From an uncultured Christensenellaceae bacterium (GTDB lineage: Bacteria > Bacillota > Clostridia > Christensenellales > CAG-314): a stretch of 64,000 nt of DNA. The translations under genes and the position numbers were made by a program. The notes beneath the pieces were generated by a model, which was given only the letters and a program-made list of their open reading frames with translations, was not told the origin of the DNA and did no database searches. The stretch lies in assembly GCA_910586625.1 (NCBI GenBank), contig CAJUIZ010000008.1:12693-76692 (forward strand), read 5' to 3'. The first letter of the stretch is position 1. The number at the start of each line of letters is the position of its first letter. Positions 59,165 to 64,000 of this stretch are shown in pieces.

Positions 59165-59356
59165 TTATATTTCTTTCAGTTTGGTCAGCACCGTATCGTT
59201 CTCAATTAGGACGTGAATGTACCGACCGCATTGCGGACACTTAATGAATACATCCGTGCCGTTTTTTCCTTGAGCGATTGTCGTTCTGCAATAAGGACAG
59301 CAAGCATAAAAATATCCTTTTATTACTCCTCTATGTTCTTCTTTCGGTGTTGCCAT
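59165..59356 (-). CDS. small zinc-ribbon protein at the end of the rhamnose operon
   Basis: A 63-residue protein with two CxxC pairs 16 residues apart (CPYC and CPQCG), the layout of a single zinc ribbon, similar in form to the small Com-like regulators of phages. AGGAG lies 9 bases before the ATG at 59356. It is 17 bases behind rhaD and before the operon terminator, so it is very probably cotranscribed. Possible RNA- or DNA-binding regulator; the function is not known. Confidence 0.75.
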   Translation of the reverse strand: MATPKEEHRGVIKGYFYACCPYCRTTIAQGKNGTDVFIKCPQCGRYIHVLIENDTVLTKLKEI

Positions 59357-59373
59357 CCATTGTTTCTCCTGTT

Positions 59374-60198
59374 TTAAGAAAGTATGTCTTTTCTGACCTC
59401 CACTTTGAAAAGTTCGGCAAGTTCTTTCAAATTTTCATCTGTTATGGTGTTGATTCTCGGTAGATGTGCAGTAAGCATATAAATCTGTGCGGCTTTCTCT
59501 ACTGTTTCAATTAAACCGAACGTTTCATCCATCGTCTTACCTGCGCCGTAAATGCCGTGCATTGCCCAAATGACAAGGCGATAATTATCCATCTTTTTTG
59601 CTGTTGCTACACCGATTGTATTTGTTCCGCAAAGCATCCACGGTAAAATACCAACGCCGTCGGGAAACACAACTACACATTCCGTTCCCATTTCCCAAAG
59701 CGTATGCGTTAATTTCTTTTCGTCAAGTTCGTGAACATAATTCATTGCAAGCAAGTTAGTTGGATGACAATGCATGATTACCCTGTTTTCGGCATCAATC
59801 GCTAATCTTGCCATGTGGCACATAAGATGTGCGGGAAGTTCGCTGGTCGTTCTGCCACCGTCTTTATAGCCCCACAAAAGTTCTACGCCTTTTTCCGCTA
59901 TACGAACTATTCCGAGATTAGTTTCTGGATCGTCCTGCACATTTTTGAAATATTTCCCCGTACCTGTTACTATAAAAATTTTACCCAACAACGGCGTTAT
60001 ATAAAAATTCATCTCGTTAACGCCCGCATACGGCAAGGTACGAATTACTTTTTTTATGTCTAAATACTCCGACACCTCGTTTTCGTCGAGCAGATAACTG
60101 ATATTGCCACCGTTTCTCTCGTCCCAACCAAGTCTATACATATTCGCCGTCGTCTTGCACATTTCTTGCACAAAAGGCGCTGTTAAAATATCTTTCAT
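59374..60198 (-). CDS. rhaD: rhamnulose-1-phosphate aldolase
   Basis: Class II aldolase that splits rhamnulose 1-phosphate into dihydroxyacetone phosphate and L-lactaldehyde. The 274-residue product has the Zn-binding HCHPTNLLAMNY block (about residue 140) and the later histidine in WAMHGIYGAGKTMDETF. GAGAGG precedes the ATG. Third enzyme gene of a rhamnose operon whose order is rhaB-rhaA-fucO-rhaD. Confidence 0.96.
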   Translation of the reverse strand: MKDILTAPFVQEMCKTTANMYRLGWDERNGGNISYLLDENEVSEYLDIKKVIRTLPYAGVNEMNFYITPLLGKIFIVTGTGKYFKNVQDDPETNLGIVRIAEKGVELLWGYKDGGRTTSELPAHLMCHMARLAIDAENRVIMHCHPTNLLAMNYVHELDEKKLTHTLWEMGTECVVVFPDGVGILPWMLCGTNTIGVATAKKMDNYRLVIWAMHGIYGAGKTMDETFGLIETVEKAAQIYMLTAHLPRINTITDENLKELAELFKVEVRKDILS

Positions 60199-60208
60199 TA
60201 TTTACCTC

Positions 60209-61357
60209 TCAATATGCTTTTTGATAAAGTTCGAGAATATCTTTCTCTGTTATTTCTCTCGGATTTCCGCCCGTGCATACGTCCGCATAGGCGTCTTTTG
60301 ATAACTGTTCGAGAGCTTCTTTGGGGATTTTTATTTCTCTCAAGGTCTGCGGAATATTCAAGTCAAGCGAAAGTTTCTTTACAGCTTCTACCGCCGCCTT
60401 TGCTCCCTGTTCTTTGCTCATTCCCGAAATATCAACGCCCATTGCTTTTGCAATGTCGCAATACTTGTCAAGCGCAGCGGGCATATTGTATTCCATTACG
60501 ATAGGTAACAGCAATGCGTTTGCAACGCCGTGAGCAATATCGAATCTTGCACCGAGCGGATGCGCCATAGAATGTACACAACCAAGTCCGACGTTAGAGA
60601 ACGCCATTCCAGCAACATACTGTGCAAGTGCCATATTTTCACGGGCAACCATATCTTTGCCGTTTGCCGTTGCCGCGCGTAAGTTTTTGGATATAAGTTC
60701 GATTGCCTTTAACTCAAACATATCCGAAAGTTCCCAAGCTCCTTTCGTGATATATCCCTCTATTGCGTGAGTCAGCGCATCCATACCCGTAGCCGCCGTT
60801 AAACCTTTTGGCATTGTTGCCATAAGTTCGGCATCTACTATTGCAAGTACGGGAATGTCGTTAGGATCGACGCAGACCATTTTTCTGCCTGTTTCTTCGT
60901 CAGTAATAACGTAGTTTATCGTAACCTCTGCCGCTGTTCCCGCCGTAGTGGGAAGTGCGATTATAGGAACGCATTTGCTCTTTGTATCGGCTACACCTTC
61001 AAGCGAAACGATGTCCGAAAATTCGGGATTGTTCGCTACGATAGCAATTCCCTTTGACGTGTCGATAGCCGAACCGCCGCCGATTGCAATGATAAAATCT
61101 GCGCCCGATACGTTAAACGCCGCAACACCGTCTTTTACGTTCTTTACCGTAGGATTTGCTTTGAACTCCGAGAAAATTTCGTAAGAAGTTCCCGTAATTT
61201 CGTTTGTAACCATTTCCACTATGCCGAATTTTATCAGGTCTTTATCGGCAACAATAAACGCTTTACGGAAACCGCGTTTTGCAATTTCGTTTTTGAGTTC
61301 TTTTCTTGCTCCGCTTCCGAAGTAAGACGTTTCATTCAAGATAAATCTACTAGCCAT
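60209..61357 (-). CDS. fucO: iron-dependent alcohol dehydrogenase, lactaldehyde reductase type
   Basis: A 382-residue group III alcohol dehydrogenase. NAD-binding loop GGGSAIDTSKGIA and Fe ligands Asp/His in DALTHAIEGYITKGAWELSDMF, HSMAHPLGARFDIAHGVAN are clear. In a rhamnose operon this enzyme reduces L-lactaldehyde to 1,2-propanediol, regenerating NAD+. It lies between rhaA (1 base upstream) and rhaD (10 bases downstream). FucO assignment follows from context and motif set. Confidence 0.93.
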   Translation of the reverse strand: MASRFILNETSYFGSGARKELKNEIAKRGFRKAFIVADKDLIKFGIVEMVTNEITGTSYEIFSEFKANPTVKNVKDGVAAFNVSGADFIIAIGGGSAIDTSKGIAIVANNPEFSDIVSLEGVADTKSKCVPIIALPTTAGTAAEVTINYVITDEETGRKMVCVDPNDIPVLAIVDAELMATMPKGLTAATGMDALTHAIEGYITKGAWELSDMFELKAIELISKNLRAATANGKDMVARENMALAQYVAGMAFSNVGLGCVHSMAHPLGARFDIAHGVANALLLPIVMEYNMPAALDKYCDIAKAMGVDISGMSKEQGAKAAVEAVKKLSLDLNIPQTLREIKIPKEALEQLSKDAYADVCTGGNPREITEKDILELYQKAY

Positions 61358-61358
61358 T

Positions 61359-62591
61359 TTATGCCCTTCCTTTTAAGATTTTATTTTCATATTCTTTAAT
61401 GTCGCTGTACCACTCTGCGCCTTTTTGATTTTGGCGTTTCAAATACTCCGCCCATACAGCGCCGAAAGGTAAAGTTTTCAGTTCTTCCTGCAATACCATA
61501 AGCTCGGTAAAGTTGCTTTCGTCCTGCAACGCTTTGAGTTTATCGTTGGGCAATAACAACGCCCATAATAATGCTTTCTGCATATTGCGCTGCCCTACGA
61601 TCCACGCCGCAAGACGGTTGATGCTTGCATCGAAATAATCAAGTCCAATCAGTACCTTTTCCGTTGCGTTATTACGCACAATCTCTTTTGCGATCTCTTT
61701 GAGTTCGTCCTCGAACAGAACAACGTGGTCGCTGTCCCAACGGACTCCCCTTGTAACGTGCAACGCAACTTTATCATAGAACGCCAAAAGCGCAGGGATC
61801 TTGTCCGAAACATATTCGAGCGGGTGGTAATGTCCGTTGTCCAAAAGACAGCAAATATCGTTCTTTGCTGCATAGTTCTGATAGAACTCGTTACTGCCAA
61901 CGGTGTAGCTTTCAACACCGATACCGAACACTTTGCTTTCTACCGCAACGACAACTTTCTTTCTGTCGTAACCGCAGGACAGAATTTCGTCCAACGATTT
62001 TTTGAGCCTTAATCTCGGCGTAAGTCTGTCGGCAGGAACGTCCTTGTAACCGTCTGGTATCCAAATATTCACAAGACAATGCGTATTCATCTCGGTTGCA
62101 AAATACTCGGCGATCTTCAAACAAGCCTTGCAATGCTCTACCCAAAATTTTCTGATGCTTTCGTCGGGCGAAGATAAAGTAAGCCCGTCCTTTACTTTTG
62201 CGTGAGAAAACATCGTGGGATTAAAATCTATCCCCTGCAAGCCGATTTCCTTTGCAAAGTCCACCCAAGCCTTAAAATGTTTAGGTTCGTATTTATCACG
62301 ATCAACGTCTGTGCCTATTGCATAGCTTGCGTGTAAGTTCAAACGCTTTTTACCCGGCATAAGCGAAAAGGCTTTTTTAATGTCGGCTTTGAGTTCTTCA
62401 AAGTTTCTTGCTCTGCCCGGATAGTTACCCATTGTCTGTATGCCGCCCGAAGCAGCACCGCCACCGTCGAGTCCTACTACGTCATCCCCCTGCCAACAAT
62501 GGATTGACACAGGAATATCTTTAAGTTTAGCAAGCGCAGCTTCGGTGTCTACGCCGTACTCTGCGTATATTTTCTTTGCGTATTCGTACAT
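61359..62591 (-). CDS. rhaA: L-rhamnose isomerase
   Basis: Converts L-rhamnose to L-rhamnulose. The 410-residue product shows the family blocks IPVSIHCWQGDDVVGLDGGG near the start, SYAIGTDVDRDKYEP, MNTHCLVNIWIPDGYKD and LLDNGHYHPLEYVSDK, which include Mn/Zn ligands. GAGGG lies before the ATG, 1 base after rhaB ends. Second gene of the operon visible here. Confidence 0.97.
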   Translation of the reverse strand: MYEYAKKIYAEYGVDTEAALAKLKDIPVSIHCWQGDDVVGLDGGGAASGGIQTMGNYPGRARNFEELKADIKKAFSLMPGKKRLNLHASYAIGTDVDRDKYEPKHFKAWVDFAKEIGLQGIDFNPTMFSHAKVKDGLTLSSPDESIRKFWVEHCKACLKIAEYFATEMNTHCLVNIWIPDGYKDVPADRLTPRLRLKKSLDEILSCGYDRKKVVVAVESKVFGIGVESYTVGSNEFYQNYAAKNDICCLLDNGHYHPLEYVSDKIPALLAFYDKVALHVTRGVRWDSDHVVLFEDELKEIAKEIVRNNATEKVLIGLDYFDASINRLAAWIVGQRNMQKALLWALLLPNDKLKALQDESNFTELMVLQEELKTLPFGAVWAEYLKRQNQKGAEWYSDIKEYENKILKGRA

Positions 62592-62592
62592 A

Positions 62593-63906
62593 TTAGTCCC
62601 TCGCTATTTGTATTTTCAGATTCCCGATAGCCGTAGCTTCAATGGGAAGTGCTTTCACTTTTAATTTACAGACTTGCTCTGTCAATTCGTTTAGCAAGCC
62701 GTTCTTTGCTCCGCCGCCGACAATATAAAGCGTATCGAAGTTTTTGCCGCTGTTTGTTTTCAATTCGTCAAGCGCGTTCATGTAACTGATTGCAAGACTT
62801 ATAAATGCACAGCGGAAATAATCGCTTTCGGTTTGCGGTTTGATAATTTCATTTTCCAACCATTTATCAAACGCTTCTTTCATACTTTTAGGGGCAAGGA
62901 ATAAGTTATCGTTTACATCAACGTAATCGTTGAACGTGCTTTGTCTTGCTTCTTCCACGATCTGCGAAAAAGGCTTTTCGGGGCAAAGTTCGTCGCGCAG
63001 GCGATTTACCACCCACATACCCATAATGTTCTTCTGATAGCGCGTATAGCCTATGCCGCCCTCGTTTGAATAGTTTGCCTTTCGGCTGTTTTCGTCCGTG
63101 ATTGCATTAGGCACTTTCAGTCCCAACAGCGACCACGTTCCCGACGATATATATGGACTGTTTGTATCCATTGGTATGCCTTCAACGGCACTTGCCGTAT
63201 CGTGGCTTGCACACAAAACAACTTCTATTTGCCCGCCTACCGCCCAAGCTATTTCAGGCTTTAACATACCTACGCTCGTTCCCGGCTGAAATAATTTCGT
63301 GAACAACCTTTTAGGCAAGCCGAGCTTTTCTATTATTTCCAAATCATATTCTTTCGTTTGAGCGTTTACCAAACCCGTAGTCGTGGCATTGGTGTACTCA
63401 TGCATCTTTACACCCGTAAGCATATAGTTCAGATATTCGGGTATCATCAAGAAATCCGATGCCAAATCCAACCGACCACGCCGATTATCTTCATAAAACT
63501 GATAAACGGAGTTAAACGGTTGAAACTGTATGCCCGTTCTGTTATAGAGTTCTTCAAAAGGAACAAGTTTGTGTACTTCATCAATGACTGCTTCCGTGCG
63601 ATTATCACGATAAGCAAGGCACGGTGTGATAGGATGTTCGTCTGATAATAAAACATAGTCCACACCCCAAGTGTCTATTGCAAGCGATTTGATTGACGGA
63701 TATTTTTTAAGCGCAATTCTTATGCCCTTTTTTACGCTTTCAAAAAGGCAGTCTATGTCCCAAATAAGGTGTTTATTCTGAGTTTTCGTTCCGTTCTTGA
63801 AACGATACACCTCATCTGTTTTTATTTCGTTGTTATCGAGCCAACCGACGATATGCCGTCCGCTTGATGCCCCAATGTCTATTGCTAAATAATAGGTCAT
63901 AATCAT
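62593..63906 (-). CDS. rhaB: rhamnulokinase
   Basis: Phosphorylates rhamnulose at C1. The 437-residue product is of the FGGY sugar-kinase family: LAIDIGASSGRHIVG at the start, LAIDTWGVDYVLL, SHDTASAVEGIP, and YIVGGGAKNGLLNEL near the end. Shorter than the 470-490 residues of many RhaB proteins. The ATG at 63906 overlaps the stop of the gene upstream (ATGA), which supports this start even though no ribosome binding site is clear. Confidence 0.95.
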   Translation of the reverse strand: MIMTYYLAIDIGASSGRHIVGWLDNNEIKTDEVYRFKNGTKTQNKHLIWDIDCLFESVKKGIRIALKKYPSIKSLAIDTWGVDYVLLSDEHPITPCLAYRDNRTEAVIDEVHKLVPFEELYNRTGIQFQPFNSVYQFYEDNRRGRLDLASDFLMIPEYLNYMLTGVKMHEYTNATTTGLVNAQTKEYDLEIIEKLGLPKRLFTKLFQPGTSVGMLKPEIAWAVGGQIEVVLCASHDTASAVEGIPMDTNSPYISSGTWSLLGLKVPNAITDENSRKANYSNEGGIGYTRYQKNIMGMWVVNRLRDELCPEKPFSQIVEEARQSTFNDYVDVNDNLFLAPKSMKEAFDKWLENEIIKPQTESDYFRCAFISLAISYMNALDELKTNSGKNFDTLYIVGGGAKNGLLNELTEQVCKLKVKALPIEATAIGNLKIQIARD

Positions 63907-64000
63907 ATAAGTTCCGAATGTATTACAACGTCTGCTGTTGATTTCGTTGTTGCAATGGGTATGTCATATACCGTAGCGATTCTCATAAGTGCCTTCACGT
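63903..64000 (-). CDS. methylglyoxal-synthase-like protein, 3' end only
   Basis: The last 31 codons of a gene that continues past the right edge; the visible residues include VKALMRIATVYDIPIATTKS and TADVVIHSELI. They match the C-terminal half of methylglyoxal synthases ([26 protein letters not shown] in the family), with Thr in place of the usual Asn after AT. Methylglyoxal synthase makes methylglyoxal from dihydroxyacetone phosphate, the rhamnose cleavage product, and methylglyoxal can be reduced to lactaldehyde. The stop overlaps the rhaB start by 4 bases, so it belongs to the operon. Confidence 0.7.
   Translation of the reverse strand, partial: VKALMRIATVYDIPIATTKSTADVVIHSELI

Overview
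The window comes from a low-to-moderate GC, endospore-lineage Firmicute, most likely an uncultured member of the Clostridia. The evidence is the Firmicute gene order around division and wall genes (mraZ-rsmH-ftsL-pbp-murE-mraY-murD-ftsW), the yqfC-yqfD-phoH-HD phosphohydrolase-ybeY-era-yqzL-recO order, a spo0A gene, a ytxC-like gene next to thrS, T-box, M-box and THF riboswitches, and MurE with the DNPR motif of the meso-diaminopimelate type. Promoters are easy to read: near-consensus sigma-A boxes with 17-base spacers precede many genes. Most genes lie on the minus strand.

Layout. 1-2105: ruvCAB, cut at the left edge in ruvB. 2257-9949: a small zinc-ribbon membrane protein; yebC and an rRNA methyltransferase; infC-rpmI-rplT behind a leader attenuator; thrS behind a T-box; a ytxC-like gene; an AlkD-like repair gene; acpP. 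10050-11273: three small lineage-specific genes. 11290-26021: the division and wall cluster, with asnS behind ftsZ, murA behind ftsW, and no murF, murG or murC. 26345-31137: a metallophosphoesterase, small zinc-ribbon and membrane proteins, a Clostridial structural protein, a TetR regulator, and a Spo0A whose receiver domain has lost its phosphorylation residues. 31300-34777: M-box and mgtE, a YdcF-like protein, a cold-shock protein, a collagen-like protein. 34948-37513: metal-regulated ArsR, HMA protein and P1B ATPase. 37575-41232: a heterodimeric ABC exporter. 41421-47427: recO to yqfC. 47475-50311: csoR and a copA whose reading frame runs on into a CopZ domain. 50703-58772: a glycerophosphodiesterase, two large unrecognised proteins, DUF4363/DUF421, folT behind a THF riboswitch, and glutamate racemase. 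58927-59009: tRNA-Leu. 59165-64000: a rhamnose operon (end of a methylglyoxal-synthase-like gene, rhaB, rhaA, fucO, rhaD, zinc-ribbon protein).

How it works together. The division cluster makes and polymerises lipid II precursors at the septum and is probably tuned by MraZ at three 10-bp-spaced repeats over its promoter. The rhamnose operon splits L-rhamnose into dihydroxyacetone phosphate and lactaldehyde and reduces the latter to propanediol. Two separate heavy-metal efflux units each carry their own metal sensor.

Most unusual points: the degenerate Spo0A receiver, the CopA-CopZ fusion with an internal ribosome binding site, a nine-G tract inside a promoter spacer, possible leaderless messages, and large orphan proteins at 51778-53166 and 53278-55890. 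No insertion sequence, prophage, CRISPR array or rRNA gene was seen.
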